Part shown: positions 17,085-25,729 of the stretch, piece by piece
How the letters are laid out: each line of letters opens with the position of its first letter
How positions within the stretch are numbered: position 1 is the first letter of the stretch
Assembly (NCBI GenBank): GCA_958295775.1
Contig: CATQHC010000009.1
Location: 186,001-250,000, forward strand
Length of the DNA: 64,000 nt
Direction of reading: 5' to 3'
From: Chloroflexota bacterium
Lineage (GTDB): Bacteria; Chloroflexota; UBA11872; VXOZ01
Program-made: the position numbers and the translations under genes
Notes under the pieces: generated by a model
What the model saw: only the letters and a program-made list of their open reading frames with translations
Database searches by the model: none
Told to the model about the DNA's origin: nothing

Positions 17085-18650
17085 ATGCGAACATTACAAA
17101 TCTTCGACACGACGCTGCGGGATGGCGAGCAGGCGGCAGGCGGCTCCTTGACGGTAGAAGAGAAGCTGTACCTCGGCCAGCAACTGGAACGCCTCGGTGT
17201 CGATATTCTCGAAGCCGGCTTTCCCCGCACTTCCCCCGGCGACTTCAAGGCAGTGCAACTTCTGGCAGCAAAACTGCGCGATGTCCAGATTTGCGCGCTC
17301 TCCGGCTTCAAACCGGACCAGGTAGAGGCCGCCTGGGAGGCAATCAAGGAGGGTGAAGCACCGCGCATTCATGTCTTCATCTCGTCGAGCGACATCCACC
17401 TGGAACGCCAACTACGCATGACGCGGCAGGAAGTCAGAGAAGCCGCGATCGCGTGTGTCGAACAAGCCGTGGGCTACTGCGCCAACGTCGAGTTTTCGGC
17501 GATGGACGCCACACGCAGCGATTGGGACTATCTTTGCCAGTTGCTTGGTGACGCCATTCAGGCAGGTGCCAAGGTCATCAACGTCCCTGACACGATGGGC
17601 TATACGCAGCCGGATGAATTTGCGGAACTCTTGCAGTACCTTAAGGCCAACACGCCCGGAATCGACAATATAGTGCTCTCAGTGCACTGTCACAACGATC
17701 TCGGCCAAGCCAATGCCAACTCCCTCATTGCCATCATGAATGGGGTGGACCAGATTGAATGCACCATAAACGGTGTCGGCGAGCGCGCCGGAAACGCCTC
17801 TCTAGAAGAAGTGGTGATGAATACCTCCGTGCGCAAAGATTTCTTCAAAGTTGCACACGGCATCAATACGGAGGAGATCTACCGCACGAGCCGGATGGTG
17901 AGCGATCTTATGAATATGCCCGTCCAGCCCAATAAGGCTGTCGTCGGCGCAAACGCTTTTGCCCACTCTTCCGGACTGCATCAGGACGGGATGCTGAAAG
18001 ACCGGCAGACGTATGAGATCATGACGCCCCAGAGCGTGGGTATGGGTAGCAGCCGAATCGTCCTCGGCAAGACCAGCGGCCGTCACGCGTTTCGCGATCA
18101 GCTTGCGAAAATGGGCTATCACCTGAGCGAGCAGGAGTTCCAAGAGGCTTTTGACGGCTTCAAAGACTTGGCCGATAAGCGACGCAACGTCACCGTTCGC
18201 GATATCGAAGCGCTGCTCTCCAGCGATGTGCTCCACGCCAAGGAATTCTTTCATCTCGAACACATCCAGGTGAGTTGCGGCGACAAGAGTATCCCCACGG
18301 CCACCGTGCGCATTATCGATGAAGAGGAAAACGTCTTGGAAGATGCGGCGCTGGGTGACGGGCCGGTGGATGCGGTTTGCAAAGCCATCAACCGTATCAT
18401 AAACGTGCCGGCTGAGCTCACCGAATTTCGCGTGCAAGCGGTTACTGAAGGAATTGATGCGCAAGGCGAGGTGAGTATTCGCCTTGAGAGCGATGGCATG
18501 TCCGTGACCGGCTACGGCGCTGATACCGACATTATCGTTGCCAGCGCCAAGGCGTACATGAACGCCCTCAACAAGCTGCTTTCCGCGAAGACTGCTGCAG
18601 AATCCCAGGGGGATGAAACGCCGCTGGCGGCTGCCGCAACTCAGACTTAG
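17085..18650 (+). CDS. leuA: 2-isopropylmalate synthase
   Basis: 521 residues. It condenses 2-ketoisovalerate with acetyl-CoA, the committed step of leucine synthesis. The HMGL-like barrel starts IFDTTLRDGEQAAGGSL and carries the metal ligands in LSVHCHNDLGQANAN. The GVGERAGNASLEEVVM motif and AHSSGLHQDGMLK are diagnostic of LeuA. Residues about 385-505 are the LeuA dimer/allosteric domain that binds leucine. The signature separates it from citramalate synthase reasonably but not absolutely. It lies 225 bases after ilvC in the same direction; leuB, leuC and leuD are not here. Confidence 0.95.
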   Translation: MRTLQIFDTTLRDGEQAAGGSLTVEEKLYLGQQLERLGVDILEAGFPRTSPGDFKAVQLLAAKLRDVQICALSGFKPDQVEAAWEAIKEGEAPRIHVFISSSDIHLERQLRMTRQEVREAAIACVEQAVGYCANVEFSAMDATRSDWDYLCQLLGDAIQAGAKVINVPDTMGYTQPDEFAELLQYLKANTPGIDNIVLSVHCHNDLGQANANSLIAIMNGVDQIECTINGVGERAGNASLEEVVMNTSVRKDFFKVAHGINTEEIYRTSRMVSDLMNMPVQPNKAVVGANAFAHSSGLHQDGMLKDRQTYEIMTPQSVGMGSSRIVLGKTSGRHAFRDQLAKMGYHLSEQEFQEAFDGFKDLADKRRNVTVRDIEALLSSDVLHAKEFFHLEHIQVSCGDKSIPTATVRIIDEEENVLEDAALGDGPVDAVCKAINRIINVPAELTEFRVQAVTEGIDAQGEVSIRLESDGMSVTGYGADTDIIVASAKAYMNALNKLLSAKTAAESQGDETPLAAAATQT

Positions 18651-18696
18651 GCTACGATATCGTCCGGTTATCCAAGACCTCGCAACGCGGCAACTA

Positions 18697-18739
18697 AGAG
18701 CGGAGGCGGATCAAAGAGATCGCGCCTCCGCTCTCGCTT
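18697..18739 (+). terminator. Terminator-like hairpin after leuA
   Basis: The perfect 12-bp stem AGAGCGGAGGCG (18697-18708) pairs with CGCCTCCGCTCT (18723-18734), with a further GATC/GATC pairing in the loop. The T-tract is weak (CGCTTCTT). It lies between the convergent leuA and mobB and may serve both strands. Confidence 0.65.
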
Positions 18740-18813
18740 CTTAAGCACCAAGTATGGATTGCACCTGCCGGTGGGCCGGCTGTCGCCAATGCACAGCCTT
18801 CATCGTTTGGAAG

Positions 18814-19485
18814 CTACCGGCTATCCTCTGTTCGTCCGCGGCGCACCTCGATGCGGATGTTTTCGGGGTCCTTCACTCCCTTGAGCGCCGAGAGCATGCC
18901 CAGTATCCCGCCGGAGATGACTGCACTGGCGAACGCATTTACCGGGATCTCTTCACCGTCAACGGTGAGCCGAATCGCATCCCGCTCGGGGCGCGGACGC
19001 CCAAAGCGTTTGTCCAGGAATTCCGCCAGCCCGCCCGCGTCGCTGATGGAGAAGGTCGCAACGGCAAATGTCCGGTCTCCGTCGCTCACGACGGCTTCGA
19101 GTTCTTCCGACGGCAGCAGGAGGTCCGGTCCCAATTCGGAGCGGTGGACCTCCACCTTGGGATACCGAGACCGCTTGAAGCCTTCCGCTAGCACAAGATC
19201 AAAGCCGAGCATTGGCAAGAGACCCAGCAGTTGCGGGAGCGTTGTGTCTTCCGACACCCGGCAAAATGTGACCGCCCCGCCGGGTCCGCCAAGCACAACT
19301 GCCTCGGCGTCCGTCTGATTGAGTCGCCAGGAGTCGGTGCCCTCCCGGTCGAGCGCAAAGCCATGTGCGGCGTGTTTCACGACCGCGATCCGCCGTCCAC
19401 GTTCAAGCAGGCAAGGAATGAGCCGCTCCAGCAACGTCGTCTTGCCTGAATTGTGTTTGCCAACGATGCACACCACAGGGATCAT
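18814..19485 (-). CDS. mobB: Molybdopterin-guanine dinucleotide biosynthesis protein B-like
   Basis: 223 residues. It begins MIPVVCIVGKHNSGKTTLLERLI, a P-loop NTPase start typical of MobB, followed by RRIAVVKHAAHGFALDREGTDSWR with the conserved D-x-x-G-x-D-S/T segment. FDLVLAEGFKRSRYPKVEV is also diagnostic. A C-terminal extension of about 55 residues (IRLTVDGEEIPVNAFASAVI, then GMLSALKG) matches the extra domain seen in some MobB proteins. MobB assists nucleotide attachment to the molybdenum cofactor. A GTG two codons upstream (19491) is an alternative start. A MITE ends only 11 bases before the GTG, and its TAAGG target repeat is the only visible ribosome-site candidate. The molybdenum hydroxylase at 58-62 kb is a possible client. 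Confidence 0.87.
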   Translation of the reverse strand: MIPVVCIVGKHNSGKTTLLERLIPCLLERGRRIAVVKHAAHGFALDREGTDSWRLNQTDAEAVVLGGPGGAVTFCRVSEDTTLPQLLGLLPMLGFDLVLAEGFKRSRYPKVEVHRSELGPDLLLPSEELEAVVSDGDRTFAVATFSISDAGGLAEFLDKRFGRPRPERDAIRLTVDGEEIPVNAFASAVISGGILGMLSALKGVKDPENIRIEVRRGRTEDSR

Positions 19486-19501
19486 ACGCACATTACCTTA
19501 G

Positions 19502-19640
19502 GAGACCTTTGCGAAACCTCTCTCCCCTAGAGGGGAAGGTTGAGATGAGAGTGAAATGGATTGCCATATGCAATCTATACATGTAAAAGCGCATCTGGAA
19601 TCCGGTTTTCGCCGGAATGACGGATTTTTGCAAAGGTCTC
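19502..19640. mobile_element. MITE-like element, 139 bp
   Basis: Terminal inverted repeats GAGACCTTTGC (19502-19512) and GCAAAGGTCTC (19630-19640) are flanked by perfect direct repeats CTTAG (19497-19501 and 19641-19645). It carries an internal CTCCCCT/AGGGGA hairpin and a GGTTTTCGCCGG segment like a widespread bacterial intergenic repeat. It has no coding capacity. It belongs to the same family as the element at 11402-11636. Confidence 0.88.
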
Positions 19641-19771
19641 CTTAGGGAGTGGCCCGCGCCGCAGGACAGATTTATTCCAATGCCTGGCGCAACCGCGAGA
19701 GTAGAGTTAGCAACTCTGGCACTACGCGCAGGACAAGTGATCCTCATATTGGAATACGCTCTCCAGGCGAC

Positions 19772-20870
19772 TTAGTTCGTCCGCTGCCGTCGTTTTTCAG
19801 CCTGTTGCCGCAAGAATCCCTCGCAAAACGCGTCAATGTCGCCATCCAACACCGCGCGGGTATTGCCGGATTCAACTCCGGTGCGGAGGTCCTTCACCAT
19901 AGTGTAGGGATGCAGCACGTATGAGCGAATCTGGTTGCCCCATTCCGCGCTGGTATGCTCACCTTTAAGGGCCGCCTGTTCCTCCTGTTGTGCTTGCAGC
20001 TTGCGCTCCAAGAGTCGCGCGCGCAGGATACGCATTGCGGCCTCACGGTTTTGGAGTTGCGAGCGCTCATTCTGGCATGCAATGACTATGCCGGTGGGGA
20101 CATGCGTAATCCGCACTGCCGAGCTGGTTTTGTTCACGTGCTGCCCGCCGGAGCCGCTCGCGCGAAACGTATCGAGCTTGACGTCATCGGGCTTGATCTC
20201 AACAGTGACGTCATCATCGATCACGGGAAGCGCCTCCACCAAGGCGAAGGAGGTATGGCGGCGCTTGTTGGCATCAAACGGCGAAAGCCGCACCAAGCGA
20301 TGCACGCCGTGTTCGGACTTAAGCCTGCCATAGGCGTACGGCCCGCTGATCTGCAATGTGACGCTCTTTATACCGGCTTCTTCACCAGGTGTGCTCTCCA
20401 GGATTTGCGGCTTGAAGGCGCGTGTCTCCGCCCAGCGAATGTACATGCGCAAGAGCATCTCGGCCCAGTCTTGGGAATCCGTGCCGCCGGCGCCGGCATG
20501 GAGAGAAAGCAAGGCATCTCGTTCGTCATAAGGCCCTTGAAAGAGGGTTTGGATCTCGCGCTTTTCGCCATCCGCTTCAAGGCGGCTCACCTCGCCATCC
20601 AGCTCGGCCTCAAGCTCAGGGTCCTCCAGCGCCAAGAATTCGTCCAGCGCCGCGACTTCCTGGAAAAACCCACTCCAATCGTCCACCAGACGGCGCCGCG
20701 CAGCGAGCTTCTGCATTACTTGCTGCGCGTCATCCGGCATATTCCAAAGGCCTGGATCGAGAGATCTTTCCTCTAGCTCGGCAATTTCGGCTTCCCACGC
20801 CGGGAGGTCAAAGCCGCCTCCGAAGTTCGTGGGCGCGTTCGCTCAATGCGGCAATGCGTTCCTTAATCAT
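19772..20870 (-). CDS. prfB: Peptide chain release factor 2 with programmed +1 frameshift
   Basis: The gene starts at ATG 20870 and reads 20 codons to an in-frame TGA (20810-20808), in the context CGGAGGCGGCTTTGAC. This is the classic RF2 autoregulatory site: an internal Shine-Dalgarno-like GGAGG followed by slippery CTT-TGA-C. A +1 shift continues as DLPAWEAEIAELEERS into the long frame, giving 365 residues, the normal RF2 length. RF2 terminates at UAA and UGA: the recognition tripeptide SPF is in VRLSPFDANKRRHTSFA and the hydrolysis motif GGQ is in GSGGQHVNKTSS. The factor regulates itself, since scarce RF2 leaves UGA unread and favours the shift. Counting only from the downstream ATG at 20740 would lose the N-terminal helix domain. 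Confidence 0.96.
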
Positions 20871-21488
20871 GATTTTCCACTCTTATATTGGATTGATTTA
20901 GTTTCGTTTCTTGGCCGTTCAACCGTCCCATGCCGAATACCTGAGAAAGCGCCAACTCACCAGGCGAGACCAGAGTCGATCCACGGTGTTTTCGCTTCGT
21001 CATTCTCCCACCAATCGGTAGTTGAGGGTAGTCACGGGCTTCCTTGTCGGACGTGGTGGGGCAAAAGTGTACCCGCAAATAGCTGAATTCAGCCAGGATT
21101 TGTGGATACCCCACTCAAGCCTTATGTCCAATAAATCTCTAGGAGGCACGTCGGCTGGAATAGAATGGTGCGACCAAACGTTGATATCCCCACAAGCACT
21201 TTCCTCAAACGGCGGCTTGCTTGGCCGTGCTTGTCGCTTGAAGAGTGCCCGTTGATTAAATCACACGACTCTACCTTGGTCAAACGCTTGTTCTGCACCC
21301 AAGCCCATCGCGATAGAAGCCGAACCAAGGCTATCTGCACCATGCTATTGCAGCTCACTCCTTGGTTAGCAGGGCTGTGGCAACAGGCATCGGCTTGCGG
21401 TATGCTGATACCAGCCGTGCAACGTGCAAATTCGCATGGCCGTACTATGTCTAAACTAACCACTCACCTGTTGCCGAGGACAGTGCAC
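20871..21488. other. Intergenic between divergent prfB and SAF gene
   Basis: 618 bases. An open frame runs in from 21165 in phase with the SAF-domain gene, but its translation has no domain and poor composition. No RNA, repeat or promoter could be supported. Confidence 0.4.
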
Positions 21489-21794
21489 ATGAAACAAGTG
21501 CTCCACATTATTGATGATAGGGACAACACGGCCATCGCGCTCGCGGATCTTGCGCCGGGAACCAATGTCACGTTTTCGGGACCGGCCGGGCCTCAGGAGA
21601 TAACCATCCTTGATGACATTCCCTTTGGTCACAAAGTGGCCGTGAAACCGATAGCAAACGGTGAACACGTGATCAAGTATGGCGAATCGATCGGCGCCGC
21701 GCTGCAGGACATCATGCCCGGCAATCACGTCCACACGCAGAATCTCGAGAGCCTGCGCGGCCGCGGCGACCTGGTCGCCAATGACCGGCCCTAA
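21489..21794 (+). CDS. SAF-domain protein (UxaA/altronate dehydratase N-terminal type)
   Basis: 101 residues. The sequence has HIIDDRDNTAIALADLAPGT, then IPFGHKVAVKPIANGEHVIKYGESIG, and ends DIMPGNHVHTQNLESLRGRGD. The last two blocks are hallmarks of the N-terminal SAF domain of altronate/galactarate dehydratases. It is encoded as a separate short protein, as in split UxaA systems, but the large catalytic subunit is not adjacent. The ATG at 21489 has GAGG upstream; a longer frame exists but is unsupported. It overlaps the possible first start of nth. Likely a subunit of a sugar-acid or alpha-hydroxyacid dehydratase, with the partner elsewhere. Confidence 0.8.
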   Translation: MKQVLHIIDDRDNTAIALADLAPGTNVTFSGPAGPQEITILDDIPFGHKVAVKPIANGEHVIKYGESIGAALQDIMPGNHVHTQNLESLRGRGDLVANDRP

Positions 21795-21816
21795 CGGCCC
21801 TAAGCCCGCACGCGAA

Positions 21817-22518
21817 ATGACTGTACGAAAACGCAGGAAGCCAGCACCCGGCACAAGGCGCAGAGAGTCGGCGAAAGCGCTGCGTGAACGCTTGCCGAAG
21901 CTAATCGGCCTCCTCCGCTCCACCTATCCCGATGCTGAGTGCGCCCTGGTGCATCACAGTGCCTGGGAGCTTCTGGTTGCCACTATCCTCTCCGCACAGT
22001 GCACGGACAAGCGCGTCAACTTGGTCACGCCGGCCCTCTTTGCCCGCTTTCCTACCGTTGAAGCCTTCGCGGCCGCGCCCAGGGCAGAACTCGAGGAGGC
22101 GATTAGGTCAACCGGTTTCTTTCGGAATAAAGCCAAGAACATCCAGGGAGCAGCGCACGTTATCCTCGAGAAGTTCGGCGGCGCCGTGCCCAACACTATG
22201 GCAGCCCTTCTGGAACTGCCTGGCGTCGCGCGCAAGACGGCGAATGTCGTGCTGGGCGTGGCCTTTCACGTCGCCGATGGGATTGTCGTCGATACCCACG
22301 TATCGCGTCTCTCGCAGCGTCTGGGTCTTACCCGCGAAAAAGACCCCATCAAGATAGAGCGCGATCTCCTGAAGATCGTGCCGCAGTCTGATTGGATAGA
22401 CATAGCCCACCTGTTGATCTTCCACGGCCGGGCGACTTGCACTGCCCGCAAGCCGGTCTGCGGTGAGTGCCCGCTCCAAGAACTCTGCCCCAGTGCGGCG
22501 TTCTACCTCAACGCATAG
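21817..22518 (+). CDS. nth: Endonuclease III
   Basis: 233 residues. A base-excision-repair DNA glycosylase/AP lyase for oxidised pyrimidines. The helix-hairpin-helix motif is ELPGVARKTANVVLG, with the catalytic lysine in RKTANV. The catalytic aspartate is in VDTHVSRLSQRLGL. The C-terminal [4Fe-4S] ligands are C-x6-C-x2-C-x5-C within CTARKPVCGECPLQELC. The basic N-terminal extension (RKRRKPAPGTRRR) is longer than in E. coli. An upstream ATG at 21781 overlaps the SAF gene; neither start has a strong ribosome site, so the choice is uncertain. Confidence 0.93.
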   Translation: MTVRKRRKPAPGTRRRESAKALRERLPKLIGLLRSTYPDAECALVHHSAWELLVATILSAQCTDKRVNLVTPALFARFPTVEAFAAAPRAELEEAIRSTGFFRNKAKNIQGAAHVILEKFGGAVPNTMAALLELPGVARKTANVVLGVAFHVADGIVVDTHVSRLSQRLGLTREKDPIKIERDLLKIVPQSDWIDIAHLLIFHGRATCTARKPVCGECPLQELCPSAAFYLNA

Positions 22519-22618
22519 CCGGTTCCCGGTGGCGCGTACCTTCGATTCGGAAGGCCGATTCACTATCCGGTGCTTCGGTTTGCCCAGAGCCGCGGCATTT
22601 CCCCATCCACTGGCGGTC

Positions 22619-22951
22619 CTATGCTGGCTCCGCGCAACACGGACAGCCCTCGCGGAGACCGTCGAAGGTATAGATTCCCGTATTATGGCCGTCTTCCCAC
22701 TGAATGCGGATGGCATAGCTCCCAACCTGCTCAATAGATTCGAGAAACGACTGAGCGGCTGTGAGGATTATGCCGGCATGCATTGAGCCGGGAGTGCCCA
22801 TCTCGCCGGCGCAGAGCGCGCAGGGGCACGAGCGACGGAGGTTTTCCCAGTCGTAGCGGCTGGTATGCCCATCGCGCCATTCTATAACCAGCGCGCGGTT
22901 ATCCGCTCCGCGTGAGACCACTGCGGGGGTGCGAGCGCGAATATCCTTCAT
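22619..22951 (-). CDS. DUF971 / gamma-butyrobetaine hydroxylase-like N-terminal domain protein
   Basis: 110 residues. The sequence has ALVIEWRDGHTSRYDWENLRRSCPCALC, followed by YAIRIQWEDGHNTGIYTFDGLRE-x-CPCC. W-x-D-G-H, L-R-x-x-C-x-C-x-x-C and the second DGH with G-I-Y are the DUF971 pattern. This is a small zinc- or iron-sulfur-associated domain found alone in bacteria and at the N-terminus of gamma-butyrobetaine hydroxylase. Standalone members are linked to iron-sulfur cluster handling in some bacteria; no such partner is adjacent, apart from the iron-sulfur enzyme Nth convergent with it. Confidence 0.88.
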   Translation of the reverse strand: MKDIRARTPAVVSRGADNRALVIEWRDGHTSRYDWENLRRSCPCALCAGEMGTPGSMHAGIILTAAQSFLESIEQVGSYAIRIQWEDGHNTGIYTFDGLREGCPCCAEPA

Positions 22952-23559
22952 GCCTTACTCCAAGTGGAATTCCTGAACTTCGTTCTCTGTCATTACAGAT
23001 GGAAAGACGAATGCTGCTTTCACCTAGATTCTAGCTTGCTGCTGATACGCGCGGCAAAGAATCTCAAACTACAAGTTAAGTATAAACAAGCCGTCACTGT
23101 GGCAAGGCAGTCAAAAGCGCACCCCGGCTTGGCCGAGGTGCGCTCAATCCCATTCTTGGGTCGGGCCACAGTTCCGTCCCATGCATCGCCCTAAACCCGG
23201 GCAGTAGTTCCAGTCCGGCCGTGCAAGCGCGCAGCCCAAACTACTCTTCAAGAGACGAAACTCGTCACCCTGTTCTTGTCGCCCCCCATCCGCATTCTAT
23301 CTCAATGTACTTCGCGCGGATGGAGGGCTACCTGTCCACTTGCCAAACACAATACAGCACTCTCGGATTGTCAAGCGGTAAGCGTTTTCCCTTCATGGCT
23401 TACCTCCCTCCCTTTGTGCTGCTGCGAGGGCGCTCGCCCCCTCTACACCCAGTAAATCACGAATTTCGCAATGTGTCAAGCATCAATCGTCAATTGTGAC
23501 TGAAGATAGTCGCCGGTCGCCTGCACTTCCATTCATCTGTGCAAGCCTTACCCGCGATT
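22952..23559. other. Intergenic with a leftward terminator
   Basis: 608 bases between the DUF971 start and the TrkA stop. Apart from the terminator at 23111-23145, no gene, repeat or RNA was recognised. Confidence 0.4.
23111..23145 (-). terminator. Rho-independent terminator (leftward)
   Basis: On the minus strand GCGCACC-TCGGC pairs with GCCGG-GGTGCGC around a short loop, followed by TTTT. It lies about 420 bases past the trkA stop and would end transcripts of the potassium-uptake operon. Confidence 0.65.
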
Positions 23560-24210
23560 CTAGAGTTCCATATCGCCCAGGTAGCGATCTTCTCCCACCA
23601 GCATCAACACGTCACCATCTTGCAGGCGCTCACTGGGGTAGGGGTCAAACACGATGTTATTGTTGCGTCCAATCATCAGCACCCGCAGTCCGCTCTGCTC
23701 GTCAAAGCCCAAGACCTGCAAGGACCGGCCCACAAAGCGATCGGGCACGCGAATCTTGCTGACACCGTAGCCGGGAACCACTTCCACATAGTCCAGAATT
23801 GCGCGTGAAATGAAGGTATGCGAGATGCGCAGGCCGGCTTCATGTTCCGGATAGATCACCTTGTCAGCGCCGATTCTGTCCAAGATTTCGCCATGAAGCT
23901 CGTCGCGCGCCTTTGCGATAACGTACGGTACATCAAGATGCTTGAGAATCAGCGTGGTAACGATGCTGCTCTGGACGTCCGAGCTAATGCCGACCACTAC
24001 CACGTCAAAGTTGCGAATGCCAAGCTCCTCCAAGGCGCCTTCATTCGACGTATCTGCGCGCACGACGTGCGTAAGCTCGTCAGACATGTTCTCGATGAGA
24101 TCTTCATTCTTGTCCACGCCCAGCACGTCGTAGCCCAGGCTGGCAAGCTGTATTGCGGCGCTAGAACCGAAGCGACCCAATCCGATCACGGCAATCTGTT
24201 GTTTCGGCAT
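23560..24210 (-). CDS. TrkA/KtrA-type potassium channel regulatory protein
   Basis: 216 residues. The RCK N domain begins QIAVIGLGRFGSSAAIQLASLGYDVLGVDKN, a nucleotide-binding Rossmann motif with the acidic residue after beta-2. It continues with VVRADTSNEGALEELGI and ends in an RCK C (TrkA-C) domain (about 135-216, GDVLMLVGEDRYLGDMEL). This size and single-copy layout match KtrA/KtrC rather than the double-length E. coli TrkA. It gates the membrane subunit encoded directly upstream (10-base gap) in response to ATP/ADP or NAD(H). Confidence 0.93.
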   Translation of the reverse strand: MPKQQIAVIGLGRFGSSAAIQLASLGYDVLGVDKNEDLIENMSDELTHVVRADTSNEGALEELGIRNFDVVVVGISSDVQSSIVTTLILKHLDVPYVIAKARDELHGEILDRIGADKVIYPEHEAGLRISHTFISRAILDYVEVVPGYGVSKIRVPDRFVGRSLQVLGFDEQSGLRVLMIGRNNNIVFDPYPSERLQDGDVLMLVGEDRYLGDMEL

Positions 24211-24220
24211 AACCTAACTC

Positions 24221-25519
24221 CTATCCTACGCGCACCGTTTCACTAGGATACTCTAAGTGGTCACGTTGATGTTTCTGCGCAAGCAGCAGCACCAGCGTGA
24301 GCGGGCCGAGGCGGCCTACAAACATCGCGGCAACCAAGACGAGGCGGCTTGCGTCTTGCAACTGCGGTGTAATGCCATACGACATCCCCACTGTGCCGAG
24401 CGCTGACGCCGCCTCAAAGAGAATTGGGAGAAAATCAAAGGACTCGAAGTCCGCGAGCAGCCAACTCACGGCGATAAGCAGCACGGTTGCCAGTGAAATG
24501 ATGGCAAGGGAACGCATGACAACACTCTGGGGAATCCTGCGGCGCAGTATTGTGGTCTGCATTCTACCGCGCATTACCGCCAGAATTGTCACAGTGAGCA
24601 CGGCAAAGGTTGTGACTTTCACGCCTCCTGCGGCTGAAGCGGGAGCGCCGCCAATCAGCATGAGCACCATTGTAAGGAACGTCGTATCTTCCGTCATGTT
24701 GCTGATCGGGAGCGACACAAAGCCCGCCGTGCGGGCGGCGATGCTGTGGAAGAACGTGTCTACCATCTGTACGTGCCACACCTCTCCGGCCAAGGTGAGT
24801 GGATTGGTCCGCTCTCGCCAAAAGAACGTGAGCCCTCCAATTAACCACAGTGCGCTGGTGACAATGAGGATTAACTTCGTTTCGAGGCTCAGGCGCAACC
24901 AGCGCCGCGCTTTCGCAAGGTCATGAAACACCATGTACCCCGTGCTGCCAAACACTACTAACACTCCGATCACAATGAGCAAGAACTCCTCCCCACGATA
25001 ATTCGTAAGGCTGGAAAAGCTTCCCATGAGATCGAAGCCGGCGTTGTTAAATGCCGAAATGCCGTGAAACAGCCCCATCCAGAATGCCTGCGAGGGATCG
25101 CCATTCTGCGCAAAGTAGAGCGAGAGCGCCAAGACTCCGAGAACCTCGACCACGATCGTCCAAACAGCTATATTGCGCGCTATGCTAACGATCCCGCCAA
25201 TGCCCGAAACATTGAGCGCTTCAAGCATGAGGACGCGTTGACGCAGCCGTATTCGCTGTCCAAGCAGCATGAATAGCAGGATCGAGCTGGTCATAAAGCC
25301 AAAGCCGCCAAGCTGGATGAGGACTAGAATGACGACGTGCCCGAATCTCGTCCAGTGCTCAGCGGTATCCACCACCACGAGTCCCGTAACGCACACGGCG
25401 GACGTGGCGGTAAAGAGCGCATCAATAATGGTGGTCGTCTTGCCGGGCGCCGTGGCCGCAGGCAGCATGAGCAGGAGGGTCCCCACTGCGATCAAGGCCG
25501 CAAAGCCGGCCGCGAGCAC
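24221..25519 (-). CDS. TrkH/KtrB-type potassium uptake membrane subunit
   Basis: 432 residues with about eight hydrophobic segments in four M1-P-M2-like repeats. Selectivity-filter loops are visible as TATSAVCVTGL, FHGISAFNNAGFD, HSIAARTAGFVS and FEAASALGTVGMS, each with the conserved glycine. A middle M2 helix with GGAPASAAGGVKV matches the gate region. The start is GTG at 25519. The frame stays open upstream, encoding an Arg-rich juxtamembrane segment (HERRRRSGSSF) expected at the KtrB N-terminus, but that stretch has no ATG, GTG or TTG. The true start is therefore uncertain. It forms a Ktr-like system with the gene that follows. Confidence 0.92.
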   Translation of the reverse strand: MLAAGFAALIAVGTLLLMLPAATAPGKTTTIIDALFTATSAVCVTGLVVVDTAEHWTRFGHVVILVLIQLGGFGFMTSSILLFMLLGQRIRLRQRVLMLEALNVSGIGGIVSIARNIAVWTIVVEVLGVLALSLYFAQNGDPSQAFWMGLFHGISAFNNAGFDLMGSFSSLTNYRGEEFLLIVIGVLVVFGSTGYMVFHDLAKARRWLRLSLETKLILIVTSALWLIGGLTFFWRERTNPLTLAGEVWHVQMVDTFFHSIAARTAGFVSLPISNMTEDTTFLTMVLMLIGGAPASAAGGVKVTTFAVLTVTILAVMRGRMQTTILRRRIPQSVVMRSLAIISLATVLLIAVSWLLADFESFDFLPILFEAASALGTVGMSYGITPQLQDASRLVLVAAMFVGRLGPLTLVLLLAQKHQRDHLEYPSETVRVG

Positions 25520-25729
25520 AAAGGAAGACCCTGACCGTCGCCGACGCTCGTGCCCTTTGGGGTCGGGGGGTGGCGTTACTGGTACAACGCTTGGATTGCG
25601 GTGGCGCTCGTGTTGGGAAGCGCCATCGCCCTCGTCAGAAGGACCATTCTCTGAGGAGCCGATGGCCGCATCCCTCCCCTATGTGAGCGGTGTACCGGTC
25701 TCTTTACCTGATCTCTTGTCGCGTGCCTG

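Noticed and set aside
21165-21488. Long N-terminus of the SAF-domain protein
   Set aside because: No homology or sensible composition; the short form from 21489 matches the domain exactly and has a GAGG upstream.
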